Positions 1 to 7,847 of a stretch of 32,792 bases of DNA are shown here, piece after piece. Position 1 is the first letter of the stretch; every line of letters starts with the position of its first letter. The DNA is from an uncultured Lachnospiraceae bacterium. GTDB lineage: Bacteria; Bacillota; Clostridia; Lachnospirales; Lachnospiraceae. The stretch lies in the NCBI GenBank assembly GCA_949155905.1, contig CASCWU010000038.1, positions 1-32,792 of the forward strand, in the 5' to 3' direction. The notes beneath the pieces were generated by a model that was not told the origin of the DNA, made no database searches, and saw only the letters and a list, made by a program, of their open reading frames with translations. Both the position numbers and the translations under genes were made by a program.

Positions 1-523
1 TGGATGTGGATGACTTCCCAAAGATATCGGAAACAACAGAATCTAATGCAACATTACAAACGGTAAGAGCATTCTGATATCGATTCTTTTCGCTGGAACG
101 GCAGGAAACTAATTTATAGCGATACCTTGTATATTCACGCAAAATACGGATTTTCTTGCAAGGGACATAACTGCCGCGAACAAGTCCAAGACGGAACAAA
201 TCCCCAATCCATTTAGAATCTTTGGTATCATCTTTGTTGCCTTTCACCGCCTTTACCCATTTAGGATTGGCAATGACAACATTGATTTCATCTTCCAGAA
301 GGTTAAAGACAGGAACCCAGTATTTACCTGTGGATTCCATACAGACATCATGGCAATCATTGTCGAGAAGCCATTGCTTGAATTCGAGAATTGAATTGTT
401 AAAGGTGGAAAAGCGCTTCTTTTGGTAAGAAGGCTCAATGCCACCAGTAGTTTTGACGATTGTGGCAACGAGAAACGATTTGTGAACATCGACACCACAA
501 CAGGTTTGATAAATAACTTTCAT
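1..523 (-). CDS. IS110-family transposase, N-terminal part (runs off left edge)
   Basis: Reading leftward from the ATG at 521-523, the frame stays open to the window edge (about 174 codons). The protein begins MKVIYQTCCGVDVHKSF, the start of the RuvC-like DEDD domain of IS110-family DNA recombinases. Candidate metal ligands are D12 (GVDVHK), E63 (CMESTG) and D99/D102 (KDDTKDSKW). A good Shine-Dalgarno (AAGGAG) sits 8 nt before the ATG. These enzymes excise and insert their element through a circular intermediate, and recent work shows they are guided by an element-encoded bridge RNA. The C-terminal Ser-containing domain lies outside the window, so intactness cannot be judged. Family assignment is confident; the subgroup (IS110 or IS1111) is not. 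Confidence 0.88.
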   Translation of the reverse strand, partial: MKVIYQTCCGVDVHKSFLVATIVKTTGGIEPSYQKKRFSTFNNSILEFKQWLLDNDCHDVCMESTGKYWVPVFNLLEDEINVVIANPKWVKAVKGNKDDTKDSKWIGDLFRLGLVRGSYVPCKKIRILREYTRYRYKLVSCRSSEKNRYQNALTVCNVALDSVVSDIFGKSSTS

Positions 524-782
524 AGTCAGACTCCTTTCGTAAAAGATAAGAAGCCATTGACTGAACTGCCACACAATTAAACGAAGGCGCTTAAACAATT
601 CTTAGTGTACGGATTCATGATACCACTTATTTGTGCTTGAAAAGGCAGAACTTACACTGATTTTTATGCTGTCTAAAACGAAGAAAGTTATTACAACTCC
701 TCCTACCGTGCTTTGTAGTATAGCTTCTTGGGAATTATTATATCGCACAAAGTAGAAGTTTGGAACACTTTCATTACTATTT
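524..782 (-). ncRNA. Non-coding leader of the IS110 element; candidate bridge-RNA region
   Basis: About 260 bp upstream of the transposase ATG hold no convincing gene. On the minus strand there is a TATAAT at 742-737, with a weak -35 (TTCCAA) 17 bp upstream of it, that could start a transcript running toward the transposase. In IS110-group elements the long non-coding end upstream of the recombinase encodes the bridge RNA. That this leader does so is inference from position and size; I did not resolve the paired loops or the element boundary. Confidence 0.35.
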
Positions 783-784
783 GT

Positions 785-804
785 GCCGCCAACTGAAAGG
801 CGGC
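785..804. repeat. GC-rich hairpin before the first plus-strand gene
   Basis: GCCGCC (785-790) and GGCGGC (799-804) form a 6-bp stem around an 8-nt loop. It lies between the IS110 leader and the start of the next gene, just upstream of that gene's ribosome binding site. It may mark an element end or influence translation; there is no U-tract, so it is not a good terminator. Confidence 0.4.
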
Positions 805-836
805 GGAATGGAGATTTTTATGAAAAAAAGCGATTT

Positions 837-1913
837 ATGATAACAGGAATTTTTGTATTAGTAGGAATTCTATTGATTCCTATCTACCTTCGTTCTGAAG
901 CCTTTCATCGTTTTTATGATCGACGGCTACGGACAAGATATTTAAAAAATATCCATAATGATGGGGAGTGGATACCTTTGGATCACCATACTTCTTTAGA
1001 AGAAACGCCTTATTTTTATGATATTTGTGCAGTAGTAAAAGTAACCGATGGAATGGAGGACAGCCTGGGAGAAAAATGGAGGAAGGATCCGAAGCAAATC
1101 TGGGACGCATCCTATGAAAAAATAAATGTAGAGGTAGAAGAATATGTATTTGATAAAACAGGAAATTATTTTGAATCTTTAGTTATTCGCGCACTGCCTG
1201 TGACTATATGGGCAGATGAGAAACAATGGAGAAAAATTTATGCCTATACAGGAGAACGTCTTTTTCTTTTTATCACTGTAATCGGAAGCGGATTATGCCA
1301 GGCAGAAGCTAGTTGGGGGTATATTGTTACAGAGAATAATTATTTGGTGCCATTGACGGATAACTATAGCGAAGAAATGAACTCATATGGAGGAAGGAAG
1401 GTGGATGTTTATAAAGAGGATCTTTTAGAAGAATGGGAAACATATCAGGCAGAAAAAAATTATGAGAGAGCAATTTGTCATGCCATTTTGCAGGATACCG
1501 GGGAGATAAACTGGGAAAACGAACAATGTGGGTATGTTGTTTTAAAAGAAGAAGAAAAAGGAGAGGGAGAAGTTCAAGTATCCTTACTCTTTATGAAAAG
1601 TCAATTCGATGAGACGGGAGAGTGTGTAGGAGAACAGAAAGAAGGGGTAATGGAACTGACATTAAAAAAAGAAGGTACAGAGTATGAGATAGGTTCCTGT
1701 AAGATTGCTTATGAAGAGGAACTAAACAGGCAGCCAGAAGAAGGGTGGGTAGTAGAAATAAAGGGGCTGTTAAAGGAAGTGGGGTATCCTTCTGAAAAAA
1801 TTCAGGAAGAATTATTGTATTCCAGAGGGAGAATAGACCAAAAAATCCAAGATGAACAAAGCGATCAGAAGAAGTATGAACGATTTGCTGCCGGGCATGA
1901 TAAGTGGGAATAG
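837..1913 (+). CDS. Unrecognised N-terminally membrane-anchored protein (start region frameshifted)
   Basis: I do not recognise this family. From the in-frame ATG at 837 it is 358 residues: an N-terminal hydrophobic segment (MITGIFVLVGILLIPIYL) followed by a mostly acidic, soluble, probably extracytoplasmic region rich in Glu, Lys and Tyr. The frame is open back to a GTG at 783, but that GTG has no ribosome binding site. The start with good spacing from a GGAG is the ATG at 820, which reads out of frame and stops after six codons. One extra A in the A7 run (823-829) would join it to this frame, giving a typical MKKKRFMITG start. So either a 1-nt deletion or sequence error, or slippage or phase variation, separates the best start from the body. 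It sits alone between an IS110 element and an AAA-like gene. Confidence 0.6.
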   Translation: MITGIFVLVGILLIPIYLRSEAFHRFYDRRLRTRYLKNIHNDGEWIPLDHHTSLEETPYFYDICAVVKVTDGMEDSLGEKWRKDPKQIWDASYEKINVEVEEYVFDKTGNYFESLVIRALPVTIWADEKQWRKIYAYTGERLFLFITVIGSGLCQAEASWGYIVTENNYLVPLTDNYSEEMNSYGGRKVDVYKEDLLEEWETYQAEKNYERAICHAILQDTGEINWENEQCGYVVLKEEEKGEGEVQVSLLFMKSQFDETGECVGEQKEGVMELTLKKEGTEYEIGSCKIAYEEELNRQPEEGWVVEIKGLLKEVGYPSEKIQEELLYSRGRIDQKIQDEQSDQKKYERFAAGHDKWE

Positions 1914-2016
1914 AACTGTTACATAGCTGGAAATTTTCGGTTGCAGAAATTTCTTTCATCCTGTAAAATAAAATGAAGCCCGGGATATGAGCAGACAGGG
2001 ATGGAGGGAATGGGAA

Positions 2017-3723
2017 ATGGAACCTAAAACAAGATCAAGAACAGTATCTATTGGAATCCAGAACTTTGAGGATTTGATGCTTCATCATTACTTTTATGTA
2101 GACAAGACCAGATTTATAAAAGAATGGTGGGAAAATGGGGATGTCGTCACCCTGATTACCCGACCAAGAAGATTTGGGAAAACATTAACCATGGATATGG
2201 TGGAAAAGTTTTTCTCTATTCCGTATGCAAAAAGAGCAGATTTGTTTGAGGGACTTTTTATTTGGCAGGAAGAAAAATACAGAGAGCTACAGGGAACTTA
2301 TCCGGTCATTTTCTTATCCTTTTCCAGCGTAAAAGAAACTTCTTTTTCCGATGCTAGAAAGAAAATCTGTCAGATTATGTTAGGTTTGTATACAAAATAT
2401 AGTTTTTTGCTGGAAGGGGATTATTTGAGTGAGAAGGAGAAGCAGTATTATCAGTCTGTTTCCGTTGTTATGGAAAATTATGTCGTCTCTTCTTCCCTGC
2501 GAATGTTGTCTGAATTTTTGTATCGCTATTATGGCAAACGGGTTATTATTTTACTGGATGAATATGATACTCCGATGCAGGAGGCGTATTTGAATGGTTA
2601 CTGGGAGGAGATGGTAGCCTTTACCAGAGGGCTGTTTCAGGATACCTTTAAAACGAATTCCTATCTGGAACGTGGTCTCTTAACCGGAATTACCCGGATC
2701 AGTAAGGAATCCATTTTTTCGGATATGAATAACCTGGAGGTGGTTACAACTACTTCAGAAAAATACGAAACGGCTTTTGGGTTTACAGAAGAAGAGGTAA
2801 GGGAAGCCCTGCGGCAGTTTGGTTTGTCTGATCAGCTAGAGCGGGTAAGGTTTTGGTACGACGGCTTTTGCTTTGGAAAACGGAAGGATATCTATAATCC
2901 CTGGTCGATTACCAAATATTTAGATAGCGGAACGTTTGATACTTACTGGGCAAATACCAGTTCTAACCGTTTGGTAGGAAAGCTTCTTCAGGAAGGAACC
3001 CCGGAAGTCAAGATTGCGGTAGAGGATTTACTGGCGGGGAAGCCGATTTGCACGGAATTGTCAGAGGAGGTTGTATTTGAAGAGTTGGAGGAAAGCGATC
3101 AGGCGCTTTGGAGTCTGCTGCTAGCTTCCGGGTATTTGCGGGTAGAGGAGGCATGGGAGCAGGAAGACAAGGAAGAAACAGGAGCCAGATATGCGCTTGC
3201 CCTGACGAACTTGGAGGTAAAGAAAGAATGCCGGCGTCTGATTCAGAAATGGTTTAAAAACAACTCTAGCCGCTACAACGATTTTATCAAGGCTTTTTTA
3301 GCAAAGGATATCGACTACATGAATGAGTATATGAATCAGGTCGCCCTGCAAACCTTTAGCTCCTTTGATGTCGGGAACAAACCGTCGGAGCGTGCGGAAC
3401 CAGAGCGATTTTACCATGGCTTTGTGTTAGGGTTGATGGTGGATTTGGCAGGAAAATACCAGATTACCTCCAACCGGGAAAGCGGCTTTGGCCGCTATGA
3501 TGTCATGTTAGAACCGGTACAAAAGGGAGAGAAAGCGTTTATCATCGAGTTTAAGGTATTCCGTCCGTCAAAGGAGAAGGATCTGGAGGAGACGGTACAA
3601 AATGCGTTAAAGCAGATCGAGGGAAAGCAATATGATACGGAGCTGGTTAAGAAAGGGATTGCTAAGGAAGAGATCCGGCATTATGGATTTGCCTTTGAGG
3701 GGAAAAAGGTATTGATTGGCTAA
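2017..3723 (+). CDS. AAA-ATPase-like / PD-(D/E)XK nuclease-fold protein
   Basis: The 568-residue product matches the AAA-ATPase_like plus PDDEXK_9 (DUF1703) architecture, a lineage-expanded family in Clostridia and Bacteroidetes of unknown role. Visible are the N-terminal SIGIQNFEDL...YFYVDKT signature, a P-loop variant RPRRFGKT (about residues 49-56), a Walker B-like VIILLDEYDTPM (about 180), the YDGFCFG...NPWSI motif, and near the C terminus RYDVML followed by FIIEFKV (about 508), which supplies the D...ExK residues of the nuclease fold. I place the start at ATG 2017, because a GGAGGGA lies 8 nt before it, rather than at 1987. It is apparently monocistronic. Family members often sit in mobile or variable regions, which fits the IS and gene debris here. 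Activity is not established. Confidence 0.85.
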   Translation: MEPKTRSRTVSIGIQNFEDLMLHHYFYVDKTRFIKEWWENGDVVTLITRPRRFGKTLTMDMVEKFFSIPYAKRADLFEGLFIWQEEKYRELQGTYPVIFLSFSSVKETSFSDARKKICQIMLGLYTKYSFLLEGDYLSEKEKQYYQSVSVVMENYVVSSSLRMLSEFLYRYYGKRVIILLDEYDTPMQEAYLNGYWEEMVAFTRGLFQDTFKTNSYLERGLLTGITRISKESIFSDMNNLEVVTTTSEKYETAFGFTEEEVREALRQFGLSDQLERVRFWYDGFCFGKRKDIYNPWSITKYLDSGTFDTYWANTSSNRLVGKLLQEGTPEVKIAVEDLLAGKPICTELSEEVVFEELEESDQALWSLLLASGYLRVEEAWEQEDKEETGARYALALTNLEVKKECRRLIQKWFKNNSSRYNDFIKAFLAKDIDYMNEYMNQVALQTFSSFDVGNKPSERAEPERFYHGFVLGLMVDLAGKYQITSNRESGFGRYDVMLEPVQKGEKAFIIEFKVFRPSKEKDLEETVQNALKQIEGKQYDTELVKKGIAKEEIRHYGFAFEGKKVLIG

Positions 3724-3787
3724 TGATAATATGATTTGCTATAGTTACTTTTCAGAGTTGCGCATATTAAAATGAGGAGAAATCAGA

Positions 3788-4087
3788 ATGAAGCCGACTG
3801 TTTCGATAGGAACGCAGGATTTTGAGTTTCCATCCAAACAAAGAGCAGGTGAGGATCTTCATTTGGAACTGCTGCACCATGGAACCTGGTACCGTCTGCA
3901 GGAAAAGGAAGGAGCAGAGGAACCAAAACCATCGGAACGGGAATGGCTGCCTCAGTCGGCAGAGCAGTATTATGCGCTGGAACTGGGGGATTTTTTCGGA
4001 GTGATTCCAGGATATTACCGGCTTTGCATGGCGGTAGAAGAAACAGAAGAGGTAGAGTATTTGGAGACGTATTTTTGGATAAAATGA
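3788..4087 (+). CDS. Small mosaic ORF: AAA-like N-terminal stub joined to bacterial Ig-like domain end
   Basis: The ORF has 99 codons with a good GAGGAGA ribosome binding site. Residues 1-13 (MKPTVSIGTQDFE) are the opening of an AAA-ATPase-like protein, like the TVSIGIQNFE of the intact gene just upstream. From about residue 15 the sequence instead resembles the last strands of a bacterial Ig-like (Big_14-type) domain: LHLELLHHGTWYRLQ, then a G-Y-Y-R-L motif and a terminal Y-F-W-I-K strand. There is no signal peptide, although Ig-like domains of this type normally belong to exported proteins. I read it as a recombination product of two unrelated gene ends. Whether it is expressed or functional is unknown. 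Confidence 0.5.
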   Translation: MKPTVSIGTQDFEFPSKQRAGEDLHLELLHHGTWYRLQEKEGAEEPKPSEREWLPQSAEQYYALELGDFFGVIPGYYRLCMAVEETEEVEYLETYFWIK

Positions 4088-4166
4088 AAAAAACACTACA
4101 GTAGTACCGGAATTTGAGATAAAAGAGGGCTGACTCGTAAAATATAATGGTTTCGGATGGTATTAA

Positions 4167-4406
4167 AATGCTCCAGTCCCATGTTTTTCCGGAAACAGCG
4201 CTTTTTGCTCGGTTATTCTCCCGGATAGCTTAAAGGAGATAGAAGGGGCAGCTTTTTCAGGTTGTGGGGCATTGGAAAGCATCGAATTGCCAATTGCTTT
4301 ACAGCAGATAGGAGACGGAAGCCGTTACTCGGAGATTGTAAAGCTGAACAAGCTGGGGAAGAAAGGGATAACGGCAGGGCAGAAGATAAAGCTTCCGAAG
4401 AAATAA
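4167..4406 (+). pseudogene. Remnant of a BspA-type leucine-rich-repeat surface protein with LysM end
   Basis: There is no start codon with a ribosome binding site, but the frame open from 4167 to the TAA at 4404 encodes recognisable protein. Pieces such as VILPDSLKEIEGAAFSGCG and ALESIELP are LRR_5 (BspA-like) repeats. They are followed by GDGSRYSEIVKLN...ITAGQKIKLP, which matches the second half of a LysM domain. The repeats are shortened and the junction to the LysM half is abrupt, so an internal deletion is likely. A full-length relative would be an exported, cell-wall-bound protein. This is a decayed 3' end only. Confidence 0.6.
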
Positions 4407-4442
4407 TAAGAAAGAAGAAGGCGCTAAGAAAGGGGTAAAACG

Positions 4443-4655
4443 ATGACAGTATTGAGAAAAAATGCGATGGCAGAGTTGGAGAGGGTGCCAGAGGATAAAC
4501 TGGAGATTCTTCTTCAATTTATCACTAAACTGACAGGAGAAAATGAGACGAAAAAGGAAAACGGGGATTTGGAGCAATTTATTATGCCCTCTACCGAAAG
4601 AGGGAAAAATGCAGATGAGTATGTAAGGGGATTGAGGGAGGATGACAGAATTTGA
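4443..4655 (+). CDS. Probable antitoxin of a PIN-domain toxin-antitoxin pair
   Basis: The 70-residue, charged, helix-prone protein begins MTVLRKNAMAELERVPEDKL, the pattern of small antitoxins seen before PIN toxins in Clostridia: an N-terminal helical part and a disordered C-terminal tail rich in Glu, Lys and Arg. Its end overlaps the PIN gene by 14 nt, indicating translational coupling. The expected role is to bind and neutralise the downstream RNase and to autorepress the operon. No operator palindrome was identified. The assignment rests on size, sequence pattern and gene pairing. Confidence 0.7.
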   Translation: MTVLRKNAMAELERVPEDKLEILLQFITKLTGENETKKENGDLEQFIMPSTERGKNADEYVRGLREDDRI

Positions 4656-5064
4656 ACGCGTATATATAGACACAGCTCCTATTATATATTATTTGGAGAA
4701 TAATGTTTTTTACGTGGATAAATTAAAATATTTTTTTAGAAAATGCTTAGATAGGGAAATACAACTTGTGACATCTACCATTACCATAGAAGAATATCTT
4801 GTATTTCCCTATGCAAGCGGAAAACTGGAATTAGTGGATAATTTTAAGCGGTTTATAGAATATATGAAGATGGAGATTGTTGATATCACAGCTGATATAG
4901 CGGAACAAGCGGCAAAAATCAGGGAACAGTTCAGACACTTTAAAGCAATGGATTCCTTACAGCTTGCTGCTGCTATAGCTAGTGGATGTGATGCGTTTTT
5001 TACAAATGATAAACAGTTAAGACAAGAAACAGAACTACCCTGTATCACATTAGAAGATTTATAG
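4642..5064 (+). CDS. PIN-domain ribonuclease toxin (VapC-like)
   Basis: The 140-residue product is a single PIN domain. The usual acidic quartet is present: D10 (YIDTAPIIYYLE), E50 (TIEEYL), D104 (AMDSLQLAAA) and D123 (FFTNDKQL). Such proteins are Mg-dependent endoribonucleases that cleave tRNA, rRNA or mRNA when not bound by their antitoxin. The start overlaps the antitoxin gene by 14 nt in a different frame, the standard coupled arrangement. All four catalytic acids are intact, so the toxin is predicted active. Its specific RNA target cannot be inferred from the sequence. Confidence 0.85.
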   Translation: MTEFERVYIDTAPIIYYLENNVFYVDKLKYFFRKCLDREIQLVTSTITIEEYLVFPYASGKLELVDNFKRFIEYMKMEIVDITADIAEQAAKIREQFRHFKAMDSLQLAAAIASGCDAFFTNDKQLRQETELPCITLEDL

Positions 5065-5070
5065 AACAAA

Positions 5071-5138
5071 AACAGCCGTCCCCCACGCTGTAGCCAGTTT
5101 TGGGGGACGGCTGTTGCCGTGGCAGTAGCCGTCGGCAA
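5071..5138. terminator. Bidirectional terminator with 15-bp stem, plus alternative hairpins
   Basis: Arms 5071-5085 and 5101-5115 pair perfectly over 15 bp around a 15-nt loop, between the convergent PIN toxin and ferredoxin genes. Read on the minus strand the stem is followed by TTTGTTCT, so it best serves the ferredoxin transcript. Downstream copies of the same motif allow competing stems: GACGGCT 5106-5112 with AGCCGTC 5127-5133, and TTGCCG 5114-5119 with CGGCAA 5133-5138. Confidence 0.75.
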
Positions 5139-5150
5139 TCGTCCTTTTGA

Positions 5151-5318
5151 TTAGCCTTCAATCGCTCCGGTTGGGCAGGTAGCAGCGCAAGCGCCGCAGT
5201 CAATACAGGTTTCTGCATCGATCTCGAAATGCTCTGCTCCTTCAGAAATAGCGCTTACTGGACACTCTGGAGCGCAGGAACCGCAGCTGATGCAGGCATC
5301 GGTAATTTTATGTGCCAT
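5151..5318 (-). CDS. 2[4Fe-4S] bacterial-type ferredoxin
   Basis: The 55-codon gene is too short for usual ORF cut-offs. The protein starts MAHKITDACISCGSCAPECP and ends TCPTGAIEG. Both cluster motifs are complete: C9-x2-C12-x2-C15-x3-C19-P and C38-x2-C41-x2-C44-x3-C48-P. It is a small soluble electron carrier for low-potential redox reactions, such as pyruvate:ferredoxin oxidoreductase and hydrogenase or Rnf partners in anaerobes. The start is fixed by an AGGAGG 9 nt upstream. A promoter candidate lies at 5394-5366 and a strong terminator follows the gene, so it is probably monocistronic. Confidence 0.95.
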   Translation of the reverse strand: MAHKITDACISCGSCAPECPVSAISEGAEHFEIDAETCIDCGACAATCPTGAIEG

Positions 5319-5365
5319 GACCATAATCCTCCTTTATTTTAGTGTATTTAGCTTTTTACGCCTCT

Positions 5366-5394
5366 ATTTTAATATAAAAGAAGCCGTTTGACAA
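5366..5394 (-). promoter_or_regulatory. Candidate sigma-A promoter of the ferredoxin gene
   Basis: On the minus strand TTGTCA (5394-5389) is followed after exactly 17 bp by TAAAAT (5371-5366), about 48 bp before the ferredoxin ATG. Each hexamer has one mismatch to consensus. Confidence 0.6.
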
Positions 5395-5490
5395 GTAAAT
5401 TTGTGTATAAAATCAAGTACGCAGGCAATGCCTCACCGTAACCCGGATATATCGGACCGCCGTTTCAAAGCAGTCTGGGCTGCCGTTACA

Positions 5491-6660
5491 TCAGCGCTGT
5501 CCGTATTTCTTTAAAATCGAATGAATCCGGTTGGTAGGGCTTAACAGCTCGCTGATAGAAGCATCGTGATTCAGTGTGTCAATCAGAAGTGCGATATATT
5601 TGCTCATGTCTACATTGATGTAATAGGAACGGGAAAGCAGCTCGTCTGTCTGGTATACCAGATTTGTCGTCAATACACGGTAAATCAGGCCGTCGGCATA
5701 GGCTTCGTCGAATTTTGCCAGCCCATTCGTAAACAGGCCAAAGGTAGAGGCAACGTAGATATTGCCTGCATGACGCTTTTTTAACTCCCTGGCAACGTCC
5801 AGCATACTTTCACCAGAGGAAATCATATCGTCTACAATAATCACGTCTTTTCCTTCTAAATGACGCCCCAAGTATTCGTGTGCGACGATTGGGTTACGGC
5901 CGTCTACGATAGTGGAGTAATCCCGGCGCTTGTAGAACATCCCTACATCTACGCCCAGCACATTGCCAAAATAGACTGCTCGTGCCATAGCGCCTTCGTC
6001 CGGGCTGATCACCATCATATGATCGGCATCAGTACGAATATCTGGCACATTTTTGAGCAGTGCCTTGATAAACTGATAGGTCGGCATGATTGTCTCAAAA
6101 CTCTTTAAAGGGATTGCATTCTGCACACGCGGATCGTGGGCATCAAAGGTAATGATGCTGTCTACGCCCATAGCGGTCAGTTCCTGTAAGGCCAAGGCAC
6201 AGTCCAGGGATTCACGGGTGCTGCGCCGGTGCTGGCGGCTTTCATACAGGAATGGCATAATGACAGTGATCCGATGTGCTTTGCCGCTCGCAGCGGCAAT
6301 CAGCCTCTTTAAATCCTGGTAATGGTCGTCTGGAGACATATGATTTTTGTGTCCACAGATAGAATAGGTCAGGCTGTAATTGCATACATCGACCATGATG
6401 TATAAATCATCTCCCCGGATAGAGGTGCGGAGTACGCCCTTTGCTTCGCCAGAGCCAAAACGAGGGCAGTCAGCGTCTACCAGATAGGAATCACGCTGAT
6501 AACCTGCAAAAGCAATGGTGGAGGTATGCTCATTGTCCCGCTTGTTCCGCCAGGAAACAATGTAGTCATTGACCTTTTTCCCCAGACTTTCACAGCTCTT
6601 GGTAGCAACAATACCAAGAGGGCCTACTGGAATGGTTTCAATATAATGTTCTTGTGGCAT
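5491..6660 (-). CDS. prs: Ribose-phosphate pyrophosphokinase (PRPP synthetase)
   Basis: The enzyme makes 5-phosphoribosyl-1-pyrophosphate from ribose 5-phosphate and ATP, feeding purine, pyrimidine, NAD, His and Trp synthesis. The 389-residue protein carries the PRPP-binding loop DVIIVDDMISSGESMLD in its C-terminal half, and the pairs MPFLYESRQHRR and TFDAHDPRVQN of the catalytic fold. It is longer than the classical 310-320-residue enzymes, with an extended N-terminus and insertions, as in the Lachnospiraceae-type subgroup. The ATG at 6660 has a GGAGGAG ribosome binding site and a recognisable promoter. In B. subtilis prs lies inside the spoVG-pth segment; here it is upstream of spoVG and on the opposite strand. 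Apparently monocistronic. Confidence 0.9.
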   Translation of the reverse strand: MPQEHYIETIPVGPLGIVATKSCESLGKKVNDYIVSWRNKRDNEHTSTIAFAGYQRDSYLVDADCPRFGSGEAKGVLRTSIRGDDLYIMVDVCNYSLTYSICGHKNHMSPDDHYQDLKRLIAAASGKAHRITVIMPFLYESRQHRRSTRESLDCALALQELTAMGVDSIITFDAHDPRVQNAIPLKSFETIMPTYQFIKALLKNVPDIRTDADHMMVISPDEGAMARAVYFGNVLGVDVGMFYKRRDYSTIVDGRNPIVAHEYLGRHLEGKDVIIVDDMISSGESMLDVARELKKRHAGNIYVASTFGLFTNGLAKFDEAYADGLIYRVLTTNLVYQTDELLSRSYYINVDMSKYIALLIDTLNHDASISELLSPTNRIHSILKKYGQR

Positions 6661-6703
6661 GATCGATTCTCCTCCGTGAATGTGTTGTGAATCCTACACT
6701 TAC

Positions 6704-6733
6704 GTTATATCATTTCTGCCTGCCTCCCGTCAA
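6704..6733 (-). promoter_or_regulatory. Candidate sigma-A promoter of prs
   Basis: On the minus strand TTGACG (6733-6728) and TATAAC (6709-6704) are separated by 18 bp, 43 bp before the prs start codon. No other gene lies in 6661-6832. Confidence 0.65.
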
Positions 6734-6832
6734 GAAAAATCGGCAGACTATTATGTTCTTTTACAGATAATTTTGTGATTGCCTGGACTGGTTTGTGTAT
6801 TTAAAGCTGTTTGGACGGCATTATGACGCGAT

Positions 6833-7819
6833 TTAGGCGAATGCCTTCTGGATACGGATATCTTCTCCGACCAGCTTCACGAGCGTATAGTTCATTGTCA
6901 GCCGGGAGAAAATCCGTTCGCTGTAGTTCCGGCTTAAATCATCCAGGGACAAATTGGTGGAAATGACCGTTGATTTTTGGCGTAAGTCCCGTTCGTTTAA
7001 GCACAGATACAGGCGGCTGGTAATAAAGGTATTGTTGACCTCCGTCCCCAGGTCGTCGATGATCAGCAGATCACAGTCTAAAATATAATCAAAGGAAGCT
7101 TCCGCTTCCGGATCGTCCCGTTTCTGAAAGGCATATTTTTCCAGTGCATCAAAAAGCTGAAATGCAGTCAGGTAGATAACGGTATGAGAGGTGTCTAACA
7201 GCTCCTTAGCGATGCAGTTGGCGAGAAAGGTCTTGCCGACTCCGGTATTGCCATAGAGCAGTAGATTTTCATAAGAAGAATCAAAGCCGCTGATAAAGCT
7301 ATGACAGGTAGCAAGCGCCCGCCTGGCATTGGCACGGGGGGTCAGCCCGGTCGATTCCTCGGTATAATCGTCGGAATAATAAGTAAGCCGAAAGGTGTCA
7401 AAATTTTCGCGTTCCAGGGAGTGCCTAAGATTAGACTGATCATAGAGCAAATCGACAATCGCCTGCTTAAAGCAATGGCATTTTTGGTTGCCGATATGTC
7501 CAGTATCCTGACAATCCGGGCAGCAATACCATGGCTCTAAGTAATTTTCCGGAAAGCCGGTTTTTCTTAAAAGATCTTTTTTCCTTGCGGAAAGCGCTTC
7601 ATTTCGCTCCCTTAAAGAATCCAGAGCTGATTCTTCTCCGGAGAGCACAAGTCTGGCGCATTGGATAGAACCGGAAATCAATTCCTGATCGAGCTGCTCT
7701 AACTCCGGGAGTCTGGCATAGACCTGTTCGGTACGCTGATCTAACTCCCATTTGGCCTGCTGTCTGCGGCTGTCATATTCCCGCAGAATACGGTTATATT
7801 GGTAATTTTGTAGTCCCAT
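6833..7819 (-). CDS. DnaI/DnaC-like replicative helicase loader ATPase
   Basis: The 328-residue AAA+ protein is predicted to load the DnaB-type replicative helicase at origins and restart sites. The N-terminal half contains a Cys-rich zinc-binding cluster (CCPDCQDTGHIGNQKCHC, near residue 100), as in B. subtilis DnaI, where this domain binds helicase. The C-terminal half has Walker A GNTGVGKT (about 191-198), Walker B LLIIDDLGTE (about 253), and the STNLS sensor I and SRL arginine-finger regions. It lies 28 bp downstream of the DnaD-like gene in the same operon, mirroring the B. subtilis dnaB-dnaI pair. The ATG at 7819 has an upstream GGAGGGCAAGG. Confidence 0.9.
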   Translation of the reverse strand: MGLQNYQYNRILREYDSRRQQAKWELDQRTEQVYARLPELEQLDQELISGSIQCARLVLSGEESALDSLRERNEALSARKKDLLRKTGFPENYLEPWYCCPDCQDTGHIGNQKCHCFKQAIVDLLYDQSNLRHSLERENFDTFRLTYYSDDYTEESTGLTPRANARRALATCHSFISGFDSSYENLLLYGNTGVGKTFLANCIAKELLDTSHTVIYLTAFQLFDALEKYAFQKRDDPEAEASFDYILDCDLLIIDDLGTEVNNTFITSRLYLCLNERDLRQKSTVISTNLSLDDLSRNYSERIFSRLTMNYTLVKLVGEDIRIQKAFA

Positions 7820-7847
7820 CCTTGCCCTCCTCTATTTGGTTTCCCTA

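Noticed and set aside
253-498. 81-codon minus-strand ORF
   Set aside because: Out-of-frame shadow of the IS110 transposase, whose true frame starts at 523 and runs off the window.
783-836. GTG 783 as start of the membrane protein
   Set aside because: No Shine-Dalgarno precedes it, and the translated segment covers a hairpin and the ribosome binding site of ATG 820.
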